A DNA stretch of 64,000 nt from Schistosoma haematobium (GCF_000699445.3 NC_067196.1:90987364-91051363); one strand, 5' to 3'. Shown: positions 39,257 through 50,037, counted from the stretch's first letter. Numbers and translations are program-made. The notes: generated by a model from the sequence alone, not told the origin.

Positions 39257-40718
39257 CCCGCTAATAAGAAGTACGTAATTGTTGACGTCCTCAGAAAAAA
39301 ACAACTGATGATAGCATCCAAGGAGTGGATAGTAGGCAAGGAACTTTGCGCTTTTCCGAACGAGCTGGTCGATATACACCTTCAGAAGCGCGACCAACCG
39401 AATGAAAATTGGTCACTTATGAAATGTAAAGTGATTCACGAATTAGGTAGGTTACATACACAGAAAGTATAATTCACTATAGATTCTCTGCAGTCGGCAA
39501 AAGATCTGTTAGTTGCCCTACAGATACTGGAATGTCAACGGAAAAACACCTCTACGGATGAAAACACTTTGCCACTTAACACTGAGAGGCCAAAGAGGTC
39601 TGTACAATAATCTTACTTACATTTCCTAGAGGTGTAATGAAGCGTAAAGATTTTCTTTACAATTCAGTCGACATGGATGTGTCTGAGATGCAGGCTGGGA
39701 ATAGCCACGTACAGTATCCTAAATTCCGTGTTTTCGACAAATTGATATCGCCAATCGCCAAGTACGTTTAATTACTATTTAGATATTCACGATTTAGTTC
39801 GACACAATTAGAGACATCACCATCCACATCGGAATGTAAGCATGTTGGTGGCGCTGTAGTGGACCAGTAAGTAACCTGCATCATCTAGTGACCTTTTTCA
39901 GCTGTGATAGGTTGTATACTGTGGTGCTGAACATGTCGTCAGCTATCAATGACTTGACTAAAACGATCAACAACATATCGTCCGCCATTATGGACTTGAA
40001 TGTTAATGTAAACCAATTGCCTTCAAAGTCTAATGAGCGCGAAAGACCGCATCAATTCGATTGCGGACTGTCAAGTCAGCAGTTCCCTTTGTCATCTGAA
40101 GAGGAACTACAGATGCTAGATACTGGTTTGTCGCAGAAAGAAACCAGGGACAGATTTGTAAGTCATTTACATTTTTTTAATAATTTGTTACTATTACAGA
40201 TGGCAATGGTCACTAGGTTATCAGGTGACGATCCAAAAACGTCCATGCGTTTTGTTCTGTCGCATCTGCTGACACCGGAGGTTGCCAGTAAATTCAAGTT
40301 ACTTGGCACCTCTTCAAAACGAGCACTACAGAAATGCACGTTTTACAGCTGCATACGAAGTAATCTATATCTATTACTTAAACTTCAGGTGCCTTAACTC
40401 ATCGCTTTTTGTCATCCTCTGTCAACGAAAAAGACCTTGGTAAGCTCTACGACATCGCGACACAAGGTTACTTTCACGACATCCGAGACAAGATGATTAA
40501 ACGAAATAGAAGAAAAGAAAATCAGGTATGTACTAATTTAAAGTGATAACCTCCCTACGGCTCTATAGTTACAGTCAACAATACTAACAAACATAACCGT
40601 AAGTTCAGCTTCAAGTATTTGGCTGTGCAAAAGCATGTCATTGAGATATGGTTGTGACTTTTTTGGTTTGTTTTTTTTATTTCAGAATTCACAGGAGGAC
40701 TACCTCAATTCTGAATAG
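39257..40718 (+). CDS. DUF4806-domain gene of the CACTA-like transposon (nine exons)
   Basis: Exons by splice and phase: 39257-39446, 39483-39597, 39630-39761, 39783-39866, 39902-40157, 40200-40359, 40389-40525 and 40686-40718, plus an unseen first exon. Introns are 21-42 bp except the last (160 bp). No stop occurs in the joined frame until TAG at 40716. The first exon reads KKYVIVDVLRKKQLMIASKE, CAFPNELVDIHLQKRDQP; exons 5-7 encode FPLSSEEELQMLDTGLS, VTRLSGDDPKTSMRFVLSHL, ASKFKLLGTSSKRALQKC, the signature of DUF4806. Such proteins commonly sit beside CACTA-like transposases as a second transposon gene. A poly(A) signal AATAAA lies at about 40756. It looks intact, unlike its transposase neighbour. 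Function unknown. Confidence 0.65.
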
Positions 40719-41109
40719 TCCGTGCAATTGTTTTGTTGTTCTACCTCGATTTCAATAAACATTATTCTTTCAAACAGCTTACTCTTTCACTTACATGGGA
40801 AACTGTTGAAGTGTTGAGAATGTGTGTCTGAGTTTCAGTGAACTTTTGATTAAATGCACATTCCTTATGAATAAAATATAACCTGTTCCTTCTTTTTCAG
40901 ATAATTACAAATAACAATGAATTAGCAATTGCATTGGATATGCATAACAATCGATGCTTAAGCTTGTGCTCTACTGTTGTACAATAATACGCTTTTCTTT
41001 TTAAATAAAATTTTTAAAATATTTACTGCTTTTCCACTGCATTGCAGATATATTTCGGTCTGTTGTTGCAAATAAAGGCGAACATAGGAGACCTTTGGGG
41101 TTCTGTCGA
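40719..41109. other. 3' flank of DUF4806 gene
   Basis: 3' UTR with AATAAA at about 40756 and a second at 40872-40877. No other gene. Confidence 0.5.
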
Positions 41110-41360
41110 TGGATAGAAAATAGGAGGTAATGTGTGTATTTAGGCGAAAAGTAGACAATTAAGCGCATAAGTAGGCAATTCGGCGGATATTTAGGCGAAA
41201 ATGCGACGATTTGGGAGATATTTAGGCGAAAATGCGACAATTTGGCGGATATTTAGGCAAAAATGCGGCAATTCGGCGGATATTTAGGCGAAAATGCGAC
41301 AATTCGGCGGATATTTAGGCGAAAATGCGGCAATTCGGCGGACATTTAGGCGATAAGTCG
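41110..41360. repeat. 31-bp tandem array
   Basis: Six to seven imperfect units of TATTTAGGCGAAAATGCG followed by ACAATTTGGCGGA. Early units are divergent (AAGTAGACAATTAAGCG), later ones near-identical. Repeats of this kind next to a transposon end are typical of CACTA subterminal regions; that placement is inference. ORFs through it are artefacts. Confidence 0.85.
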
Positions 41361-41500
41361 GTAATTTGTCGACAAAAAGGGGAAAATCCGCATTATTTCC
41401 CCCGGACAGGCGAAAAAGGCGAAATTCTGATGCGTTTTCCTCTTTATTTCCCCTTTCTTCCCCTTTATTTCGCCTTTTTGGGTTGTCTGGGACCTTATGA
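41361..41500. repeat. Inverted repeat at probable transposon end
   Basis: GGCGAAAAAGGCGAAA (about 41408) faces TTTCGCCTTTTTGGG (about 41468), with GGGGAAAA / TTTCCCC pairs further in. It forms a hairpin just beyond the tandem array. Possibly the right end of the CACTA-like element; no matching left end survives. Confidence 0.5.
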
Positions 41501-41522
41501 TTATCTTAAGGTATATGCATGT

Positions 41523-41843
41523 TCAGGCTTCAACACTTTTATCGGTCCTCCCGCCTATTCTTGTCAATTTTTCGAACTGAACTTCGTTAGAGTTATGTGA
41601 TAAGGTGCTACGAATAAAAAAGCACGGTAAAATGTTAGATCCTTTCAAAGTCGCCCGCTGTTGCGTTGCACCGACCTTGAACGCCCGAATTTCAATTTCT
41701 GCGGGTTTATTGAGATGCACTAATATCAAGTGTTGTCTTGTTTCAGTGATCTTTTGTTGCAGCGAAACCACAAAATCATTGGTAAGAACATCGACTAACG
41801 CGCGATTTTCGAACGGGAAGTTTAGTCCTAACGTGATTTGCAT
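41523..41843 (-). CDS. Hypothetical protein, 106 codons
   Basis: Open minus-strand frame from ATG at 41841 to TGA at 41523, with GC-richer codon use than the surrounding non-coding DNA and stops just upstream of the ATG. Begins MQITLGLNFPFENRALVDVL. No signal peptide, membrane segment or known motif seen. The plus strand has a similar-length ORF, so only one, if either, is real. It could be a remnant of an unknown element. Confidence 0.25.
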   Translation of the reverse strand: MQITLGLNFPFENRALVDVLTNDFVVSLQQKITETRQHLILVHLNKPAEIEIRAFKVGATQQRATLKGSNILPCFFIRSTLSHNSNEVQFEKLTRIGGRTDKSVEA

Positions 41844-42153
41844 TTATCAAACTTTTGCTGTGTTCTTACGCAACAAAAGTACCATTTCAGTTCTAAAGAA
41901 TCTATCCTGAGCTATACGTTCGGTAGATTACTTTTTTTTGAGTCTCACTATATTAAATAGTTACCTGTGGTTTTGCCTCAGCTTACTATTCGGTTTTTTT
42001 TTTTGTTTTTCACGTATAGACTAGTTTCAGTTTATATCACTCGTTTTGTCCATTTTTGTCCGTTTTCAGTGTGCTTTTTAGTGTTTTTTAAAAGGCTTAG
42101 GCTCTTGCAAGCATCTATAACATAGTTTGCTTCAACACAGTCATGAAAAACTC
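41844..42153. other. 5' UTR region of intact LINE
   Basis: Untranslated sequence before the LINE's first ORF. The true 5' end is not defined. A T-rich run lies at 41995-42005. Confidence 0.5.
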
Positions 42154-43617
42154 ATGAAAAACTCATGCAAACGTCCGGGATGCCGTTTTGCTGTCACAAC
42201 TGGCATGCAGTGCGACAACTGCAAAGGTTGGTTCCACGAAGCATGCACAGATCTGACAGCAACTTCTTACAACAAACTCAGCAAGTCAGACCAAAAGTGG
42301 GTATGTGTCACGTGCAGCACGGACGCAGTTGTCTTGCTGAGTAACATCATTGTCCTACTGACAGGTCTTCGGAACAAGTTGTCAGTTAACTTGGATAACA
42401 CTAGTAAAAAATCCGGTCGACAAACAAGAGCGTGTGACGGACTCAAAAATAGGGATGTCGACAGGCATACCAACGATGGAGCATCCATCAACACTAATGA
42501 CGACGTGTTGAGGCTCAGCACCATCATTACGTCGACAGTACTAGACTCCCTAAGCAAACTCGGGTCTCCCAGCTCAGGGTCCCTGGACACAACAGTGGTT
42601 CCCAAAAACCCTGTAGGTGATTCGACCCACGTTAAGAGAGCCCAAAAGAACCAGGCATCACCGCCTAAGCCGAGCAACCCAAGTGTTGCTGCACGGAAAA
42701 TAACTGGTGATTTGGTCGCACAGTCTACCCCCAAGACTGTTCGTCCGGTCAATAAAGAGCCCAAGATTCAAAAACGCACACTGACCTCCAAACAACAAGT
42801 TATTAAACCTGAACCCATCGTGAAACCTGGTAAATTAACAACAGTTCGTGACGATTCTCTCATTATCATGAACCTCGTTGACAATCCTGACCTTCCTCTC
42901 AGTCTGCAGGACAAAAACGACAGGATGCTCTGGGGTGAATTGAACAAGAAGCTTGAACTTCCTAGAATAGAGCCTTTAACGGTCACCCGGCTCACTCGAG
43001 GAAAGGATTCTAAGCATCTAAATCACCCGAGGCTTCTCCGAGTAACATTTAAGAATGCTACCGACGTAGAGGACGTCATGCTAGCAAGTCACTTGCTGAA
43101 ATCAGATGGTAACGTAAGAATATTGCCCGACATACCGTACTCTGAGCGCAATATCATACGAAACATCCCTAAAGAATCTCGCGAGAAGTTTTTCCGCGGT
43201 AGAAACATAATTGTTCAAGGTATACCGGAAAATGCAGACCCTACTCAATCACATTCTGACATCAGGGAATGGAAATTCATCAAACAGTCCTTGAGGCTCA
43301 AACACATACTGACTCAGCATGTGACGAGACTAGCCAAGAAGGACGGTGACCCCAGACCCCGTCTAATGAAGACAACCGTCCCATCTTCCCACATGGCGGC
43401 TGCAGTTCTGGAAGCATTTCGTGCTAATAGACGTCGATTGCCACCTGGAATCCACATGCACCCGGATAGGCCAAACGAAGCTAGGACCAAGAACAAAGGC
43501 AAGTTGGAGTTGACCATTCCACTTGTGGACTGTCTAAACGATAAAAAAACGTGTAAAGGACAGGGCCTACCACCTCGGCAAACCTCATATAGGTGGGCTA
43601 CCTGTCCATTCACATAA
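42154..43617 (+). CDS. CR1-like LINE ORF1 (PHD-finger protein)
   Basis: 487 codons from the first ATG (a TTG nine codons earlier is in frame but unlikely). Residues 5-54 form a C4HC3 PHD-type zinc finger: C5, C10, C20, C23, H28, C31, C51 and C54 (CDNCKGWFHEACTDL). A basic low-complexity region with many Pro and Lys follows (about 100-235). The C-terminal third (HLNHPRLLRVTFKNATDVED onward) resembles the RNA-binding ORF1 region also seen at 36264-36548. Such proteins bind the LINE RNA and help form the RNP. No stop interrupts it. ORF2 starts 65 bp downstream in another frame, and an ORF2-frame open stretch overlaps its end, suggesting coupled translation. Confidence 0.85.
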   Translation: MKNSCKRPGCRFAVTTGMQCDNCKGWFHEACTDLTATSYNKLSKSDQKWVCVTCSTDAVVLLSNIIVLLTGLRNKLSVNLDNTSKKSGRQTRACDGLKNRDVDRHTNDGASINTNDDVLRLSTIITSTVLDSLSKLGSPSSGSLDTTVVPKNPVGDSTHVKRAQKNQASPPKPSNPSVAARKITGDLVAQSTPKTVRPVNKEPKIQKRTLTSKQQVIKPEPIVKPGKLTTVRDDSLIIMNLVDNPDLPLSLQDKNDRMLWGELNKKLELPRIEPLTVTRLTRGKDSKHLNHPRLLRVTFKNATDVEDVMLASHLLKSDGNVRILPDIPYSERNIIRNIPKESREKFFRGRNIIVQGIPENADPTQSHSDIREWKFIKQSLRLKHILTQHVTRLAKKDGDPRPRLMKTTVPSSHMAAAVLEAFRANRRRLPPGIHMHPDRPNEARTKNKGKLELTIPLVDCLNDKKTCKGQGLPPRQTSYRWATCPFT

Positions 43618-43681
43618 GGTTCATACAGAAAAACAGGACGAAGCTCACGCGTTCCAAATTGAAAGCATAAACTGCTTATAT

Positions 43682-46462
43682 ATGAACGCCGCGAGTCTAC
43701 CAAACAAACTGGATGAACTACGTGAACTTAGCAACGCTAATAAGGCCCATCTGATAGGAATATCTGAAACCTGGATATCTTCTCAGTTCTCGGACCAAGA
43801 GTTAGCATTACCTGGGATGACTTTGTTCCGCAACGACAGAAAAACAGGAATTGGGGGCGGAGTAGCCATATACATAAGCTCTTGCTTGGAGGTGCACCAA
43901 GTTCACAACCTCGAGTTTAACAATCTTGAGGAATCCATATGGTGCTCTGTAAGATTGTCTAGTACTTCGAGGTGTCTAGTCGGAGTCATTTACGGAAAGC
44001 CAACTGCCGACATCGAGTACGATAGTCGTATGCTGGAAGGACTATCCCGCTCTATCCGTCTCGGTTTCACACACATCCTGTTTCTAGGGGACTTTAATCT
44101 CCCTAGAGTCAACTTCGCGGAACACACGTACACTGGAGGCGACAACTCAATTGAAGCTCGGTTCTACAACCTCGTCGATGACTTGGGCTTATATGAAAAC
44201 GTGAGGTCGGCAACTCGTTGGAGAAACAGTCAGACACCATCGCGCTTAGACTGTGTATTCACTAACGAAGAATTCCTAGTCGACAACCTCTCAATCGTGG
44301 CTCCTCTGGGAAAGAGCGATCATGCCGTCATAGCCTTCAGTTTTGTCATCAAAACTAAGCTAAGGTATCCCAACAATAATTTGCGTTGGAACTTTAAACG
44401 GCTGAATGTCCCAGCTCTACATGACTATCTACAACAGGTGGCTTGGGATGTTCACCCTCAACTCGATGTGGATGGTCATTGGGACTTCTTACTGCACACG
44501 CTCTTATGTGCTACAGACCATTCAGTTCCTCAAGCGGTTCCCAAAAGCTGCAAGCCACCTACAGTAATCAAGAACCGTACCCTTCGCCTGCTAAGCCGCA
44601 AAAGGCACTGCTGGGCGGAATACAAACGAACTAATAACGATGGAGCGTATAGGCAATATAAACATATCAGGAACATGTGCACGAAGGCTATAAGAGAAGA
44701 CAGGCTTCAGTACCAAACAAAGCTTATGGACAAATTCGCCTCTAACCCTAGAAGCTTATTCCGTTATGCAGCCTCTCTTCGTCAAGCCAAAACAGGAGTT
44801 TCTCAACTGCTAGGTCTTAACGGCCCGACCAACAACGATGGCGACGCCGCTAACCTTCTGGCGGCACATTACTCTCAAACGTTTCAACCGGCTGACATCA
44901 ACTTTACTGACGACAGTTTCATCTGCAATTCCACAGGACTTTCCGAAGTAGACCTAAGCGCTGACTTGGTGTTCCGGAAATTGCAGCACTTAAGATTAGA
45001 CACTTCTCCTGGCCCGGATACGGTTCATCCTGCCATACTGAGAGAGGCAGCCTCAATCTTGTCAACGCCGCTTAGCGTGATGTTTTCTCACTCGCTTAGC
45101 CGAGGCAAATTACCGGAAAATTGGAAGTTGGCTCACATCACACCAATTTTCAAAGGTGGTCGACGCAATGAACCTTCAAGTTATCGGCCGGTGGCTCTTC
45201 TGTCATTACCTTCAAAACTCATGGAGTCCCTGATATGCGACGGTTTAAATGACTATCTACTGTCCTTAAATTTCTTTTCACCCCAACAGCATGGTTTCAG
45301 GAAGGGTTACTCTTGTATAACCAACCTGCTGACTGCGGTGGACAGATGGACAAGCATCCTCGATTGCAAGGGAAAGGTTGATGTCATCTACCTTGATTTC
45401 TCAAAAGCTTTTGATAAGGTTAACCACATGTGTCTTATCAACAAGCTCAAACGACTAGGTATCAAACCACCCCTAATCGATTGGCTTACTTCATACCTAA
45501 AAAATCGACACTTTAAGGTTAGGGTTAATTTCACTTTATCTCAGGCTATGGAATGTCCTGGTGGGGTCCCCCAGGGCTCAGTACTAGGGCCTCTTCTCTT
45601 CTTGATCTACATAAATGATCTTCCTCAACAGGTAACGTCAGATTTATTACTTTTTGCCGACGACGTGAAACTTTGGAGAGAGATACGCAACCAAGACGAT
45701 ACACAGGCACTTCAGGAGGATCTGACTCGACTTCAAATTTGGGCAGACGATAACGGACTTACCTTTAACACTTCAAAGTGTAAAGTAGTCCATCTGCGAC
45801 ATTTTGCAAACTACAGTTACAACTTAGGAAACTCCTCTCTAGTAGTATCCCAAGTCGAAAAAGATTTAGGAGTCCTGGTGCCCCATGATTTGAAGTCTTA
45901 CGCCAACTGTGACAAAAATGCCTTCCGAGCAAACCTTGCACTGGTAACGTTGAGGCGCATTTTTGGCCAGTTTGACGGAAGAACTTTCCACACAATCTTC
46001 AATAGTTTCATCCGTCCCCATTTAGAGTACGGAAACATAGTACTCCCCCCCTCACTCCAAAAGGACAAGGTCACTTTGGAGCGTATCCAGCGGCGAGCCA
46101 CGAAATCAGTTCGAGGACTCAAATCTAAGCCTTACGAAGAACGCCTCCGTTCACTAGACCTTTACCCATTAGAATATAGGCATCTTAGAGGTGATTTATT
46201 AATGGCTTATAGCATTCTTAACACTTCTGGACATCCTCTTAAACACCTACTTAAGCTTAGTTCGAATAATAATCTAAGGGGTAACACCCAGAAACTGGAA
46301 ACACAACATAGCAAGACGGAATGTAGACACAATTTCTACTCCTTAAGAGTTGTCAAAAGCTGGAATTCGCTGCCAGCCGAGCTAGTCCAAGCGACTTCTC
46401 AGGAGTCCTTCAAGAGGCAACTTGACCTATTCTTATGGACCAAGAACAGCATCACATTATGA
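43682..46462 (+). CDS. CR1-like LINE ORF2 (endonuclease and reverse transcriptase), intact
   Basis: 926 codons with no stop or frameshift. Order: APE-type endonuclease (about 1-225; MNAASLPNKLDELRELSNAN, ISETWISS, FLGDFNLPR, RLDCVFTN, LGKSDHAVIAF), a linker, and reverse transcriptase (about 430-750) with SPGPDTVHPAIL, SYRPVALLSLPSKLMES, QQHGFRKGYSCITNLL, YLDFSKAFDKVNH, GGVPQGSVLGPLLFLIYIND and the catalytic FADD box, then the thumb and a C-terminal domain (EYRHLRGDLLMAYSIL; SFKRQLDLFLW). The open frame continues upstream of the first ATG (QIESINCLYMN), so the true start may be earlier. Together with ORF1 this looks like a complete and perhaps recently active element. It would nick DNA and copy its RNA at the target. 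Confidence 0.9.
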   Translation: MNAASLPNKLDELRELSNANKAHLIGISETWISSQFSDQELALPGMTLFRNDRKTGIGGGVAIYISSCLEVHQVHNLEFNNLEESIWCSVRLSSTSRCLVGVIYGKPTADIEYDSRMLEGLSRSIRLGFTHILFLGDFNLPRVNFAEHTYTGGDNSIEARFYNLVDDLGLYENVRSATRWRNSQTPSRLDCVFTNEEFLVDNLSIVAPLGKSDHAVIAFSFVIKTKLRYPNNNLRWNFKRLNVPALHDYLQQVAWDVHPQLDVDGHWDFLLHTLLCATDHSVPQAVPKSCKPPTVIKNRTLRLLSRKRHCWAEYKRTNNDGAYRQYKHIRNMCTKAIREDRLQYQTKLMDKFASNPRSLFRYAASLRQAKTGVSQLLGLNGPTNNDGDAANLLAAHYSQTFQPADINFTDDSFICNSTGLSEVDLSADLVFRKLQHLRLDTSPGPDTVHPAILREAASILSTPLSVMFSHSLSRGKLPENWKLAHITPIFKGGRRNEPSSYRPVALLSLPSKLMESLICDGLNDYLLSLNFFSPQQHGFRKGYSCITNLLTAVDRWTSILDCKGKVDVIYLDFSKAFDKVNHMCLINKLKRLGIKPPLIDWLTSYLKNRHFKVRVNFTLSQAMECPGGVPQGSVLGPLLFLIYINDLPQQVTSDLLLFADDVKLWREIRNQDDTQALQEDLTRLQIWADDNGLTFNTSKCKVVHLRHFANYSYNLGNSSLVVSQVEKDLGVLVPHDLKSYANCDKNAFRANLALVTLRRIFGQFDGRTFHTIFNSFIRPHLEYGNIVLPPSLQKDKVTLERIQRRATKSVRGLKSKPYEERLRSLDLYPLEYRHLRGDLLMAYSILNTSGHPLKHLLKLSSNNNLRGNTQKLETQHSKTECRHNFYSLRVVKSWNSLPAELVQATSQESFKRQLDLFLWTKNSITL

Positions 46463-46795
46463 TTTACCAATCTCTTTTCCTCTTTTATTGTTAACATACC
46501 TAGGTTCCTGCCTGGAGGATTTGGTGATCCCCTGCTACTAGACACGGAAGCCTGTTAAGCGAAAGCTTCTTCTATTCCGTCCACAACCATTTGAACCATT
46601 TGAACCCCTTTCTGTCACGTAGTGCACACGTTGGATCGATTGTTGCTTCGTAACTTCCCAATCTTCCTTATTTTGGAGAAACTTTTGTCTGGTTTGGGGA
46701 CATTTTGCAGATGATTTTCGTCAAGGTCGTCCCGTCCTGTCTCCTTAAAAGTAAAAAGTATTGCGAGCAGATGTAAGCTGGATCGTGTACAGATT
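46463..46795. other. LINE 3' UTR and flank
   Basis: Probable 3' UTR of the intact LINE to about 46570, then unassigned sequence. Confidence 0.45.
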
Positions 46796-47413
46796 TTGAC
46801 ATACATGCGTCCTTGCCGTCATGTGCTACTATCATACATTAAAACGAACTCTTACAATCCAACAACCCAACATGAACTCAACATGGTAGACGACTGGTGC
46901 AAACTCTGGAGGTTAGAGCTCAACAAAGAGAAATGCGGCTGGTTATGTAAAGGAGACACATCTCTTAAAATAAAACTAGCACTTAACATCCATACACTGC
47001 CCATACTGGTATCAGTAACTGACCTAGGGGTACTTCACTCACACAGTCTTAGTTTCTCTGAACACATCTCAGCCAAAGCATCTAAAATGCGGAAATTGCT
47101 TGGCTCCATTCTCCGTAATTTCTACCAAAATAAATCTAAAATCCTTCTTTATAAATTATTGTTAGACCTTTCGTGCCTTAAGGTAACCATCGTGCTATTG
47201 ATAGAAGAAACCAGAGAAGTAGTGAATAGGTCTTTATTTCGATCTTCGCGCAGTCACAGTGGAGCATGGGACTATCTGTTCAGACAAACAAAGGCTCTCA
47301 ACATTCAATATAAGATAATAGGGAATATAACGCTTATAAAAAATAAGGAAGTGAGTGAATACTTGAACAATACTGTTTTGGCATATGCTTGGTTGTTTGA
47401 GGTCAACTCTTAA
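46796..47413 (+). pseudogene. LINE RT thumb fragment
   Basis: 205 codons. The first 125 resemble the RT thumb of CR1/Jockey-type LINEs: MVDDWCKLWRLELNKEKCGW, LVSVTDLGVLHSHSLSFSEH and KMRKLLGSILRNFY. After about 47175 the similarity stops, but the frame stays open to 47413, possibly another LINE piece (HSGAWDYLFRQTKALNI). Different family from the neighbour upstream, judging by the sequence. Fragment only. Confidence 0.6.
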
Positions 47414-48938
47414 CCAACCAACCTAAGCTGTTACAGACCTATCGTTGTATACTGCTCGTTCTTATTTTCCAACCCTAAAACGTCAAGAGAACCGCACAAT
47501 CGACTGCCTACTTCCAGTGGTATTGCATCTATGGAGCCTGTTACCCATCAACTGGCCAGGACAACACAAAATAACATCAGTACCAATGTAGTGGATGTTT
47601 CCTCTTGTTTATTCTTTGTTAGCTTTTTGCCCTTCTGTACACTGTGTTGACCAGCAATTAGTATTATTTCTCCTCTCGTTACCTTATTTACAACTCATAT
47701 ACTTCTATACTTATCCGCCTACTTTAATAAACAACTATCCTACATTATACCCTTCTCAAAGTGGTACTTATAGAAATAGTGTTTTCCAATAGGTTATGAA
47801 ACACAGAGGATTGTGTGAGGTATGACATATATCCGAAAATAAGCTTAAATGAACCTAACACCACAAAAGGAGAGATGTTGGAGTTGTTGACCAGCAAGCA
47901 TTGACGGTGAGGGCGATGACTCCAATCCACCTGTGTTTGTGGGGTAGAACATTTTGTATGTATCAGGCTCTTTATGATTGAGAATTAGTCAATCAATCTG
48001 TGATATAGATTGTTTTCCTACCCTTACCACTCAGACTTACGTTTCCAATATTATGCTGAACTAGATATTCTACTAAGACAGCCTATAACATGCTAAATCG
48101 GACTTTTACACTAGGATTGTGTGGCTGGCATCGGATAAACAAAAAAAAGTTAGACAACAAAAGATATAGTCATTAGTATTCTTAACACTTCACGCTCTAT
48201 ATGCACACCCTTCTAATAAACCGCTTTCTATGTACCAGCCTTGACTTCCTATCCTTCATGTGAGCTTACTACAACTCGTTAAACGACACAACTCATTGTT
48301 CTTTATCATTACATTCTCTAATATGGAGCCTCTGACTTCATTTCACTCGAACAAGATATAATATGAATTTATTCTAATTTATTATACCTCTGTCCTTTCT
48401 CTTACACAATGTTAAGCAACGTTTGGCGTTCATATCCAAGTACCTTTCTGCTCTTCTGTTTCTCTTTCTTTTTTTCTTCAGAATCTTGCTCTGAGGGCAC
48501 GGCTATGAAACTTGTGACATCTGGAACAAACTTGACGTACGTGTCTCCTCAAGGATATGGTTTACAACAGGCACTCTACGAGACTACTTTATAACAACCA
48601 TTAACTTAATAAGTTGGAAGCATGTTGTGCGCCGACAAATGTTGTAATTTGTAGATCATGCTTGTAAAACTGGCGTGTACCTGCTCATACAGAAATATAT
48701 TATTATTAAATAAGCTCGATCAAATGCGATATATAAGCTGTATAGTTGATAATATTCTTAGATATTGCAGTCGATGGAAGATAGATAACACTCAAATCTT
48801 ACATAATAACAGCAATTTCACTACCAAGACTAAGTAAACAGTATATACAGACCCAACAAAACCAATTCCTACTTGGGAATCATCAATAAGTAGGTAAGAC
48901 TTTAGTTTCCCTCACTCTTGTCTTTGTGTAATATTCTT
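47414..48938. other. No gene recognised
   Basis: Unique-looking sequence. A 61-codon ORF at 48409-48594 follows a good acceptor-like tract (TTTTTTTCTTCAG at about 48480), reading ESCSEGTAMKLVTSGTNLTY, but I cannot tie it to a family or to partner exons. Confidence 0.4.
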
Positions 48939-49294
48939 TGTAGTGTGGCATCGAGTCACGGTTGACTATGAACACCACTACAGGAAGACTACATGCCAGT
49001 TAACCGACAAGGCCCTCCGTAGACCGAATAGCAGAAGGCAGTTGGTGGCTGTAGTCGATATGTATTTGTTGGCGATCTCGTGGTATCGAAAGAATACCGA
49101 GATCGTGCCAGATTACAAGTATTGTTACTGAGCGTAACCGAATTCGTGCAAGGTCACAATCAACGGAAGAATGTATGTGTTTTGGCACATTAAAAAAAAC
49201 AAGTACGGTGAAACGACCTCTGGTAAAATGGGCTATAATAATAACTGTTTCCATTACACTAATCGCGTTCTCTTGATAAAAGTAGGTCACTACA
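48939..49294 (-). mobile_element. Element G, TG...CA with 4-bp target duplication (copy 1)
   Basis: 356 bp bounded by TGTAGTG...CACTACA and flanked by TCTT on both sides (48935-48938, 49295-49298). Interior homologous in reverse to 54467-54875, including an internal hairpin (CGATCTCGTGG ... CGAGATCG). Non-coding. TG...CA ends and a 4-bp duplication fit either a solo LTR or a non-autonomous integrase-type DNA transposon (Ginger-like). Confidence 0.75.
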
Positions 49295-49298
49295 TCTT

Positions 49299-50037
49299 CA
49301 CGATAGAAGATAATAATAGGATTACAACAAAATGTGGAAACCTGACGGGAACTGTTGACTATAAGAAGTTCTTTGTAGTAGTATTTTTAACTTAACTACA
49401 TATCCGACTTGTGAATTCATTTATCTCCATCAGTTGTTGCGCTTCTTGTGCCAGTAATAATGATGCACCAACGAACATTTGCCCAATTTTTTTTTGCGTC
49501 TTCTTCGTTTCATACAAAGATATACCGATAGTCTTAACGGGTAACTGTTTGTGGAAATTAAAAACAACTGAGTTTTTGCTTTATAAGTACCCGTTTCGTC
49601 ACGACAACTTGTAGTACTGCATCAGCTTAGAAGTTTCGCTGAAATGTTGCATTGTGTATATAAGTTGTGGCCTGTTTTTGACCTCAAAAATCGTGAATTT
49701 CACTTGCTTGAGTTTTAATTGTTACAAATAATCGCATTAGGCTAAATAAACATTCACCCAGGTTGTGAGCAACAAATACACCAAACTACCAATTAACAGG
49801 AATAAAACCTTCTTAATAAGCACGAAGATTACGAAAATTGAGGTGTGACGGAAAAAGTGTTGTTAATAGCTGGCAAATAACGACATTCAAAATCCTCATG
49901 TAACGTGTGCGCGAGAACCCATGGTTTAACTTTGTGACCGTCCCGAATAAATACCTCGACCTCTTACAAATCATGCGCGTGTTTAATTTTGGGATTAAGG
50001 TCGTTTGATTCTAACAAATTCTTCAATATAATATTCG
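49299..50037. other. No gene recognised
   Basis: Two small plus-strand ORFs (49295-49395 end, reading IEDNNRITTKCGNLTGTVDY; 49411-49614) are unrecognised. GC content is a little above the left half. Confidence 0.4.

Noticed and set aside
41110..41360. CRISPR-like array
   Set aside because: Units are contiguous with no spacers, and the genome is eukaryotic.
48409..48594. 61-codon ORF after a strong acceptor, possibly a host exon
   Set aside because: Interesting acceptor, but no donor in phase, no partner exon and no recognisable domain.
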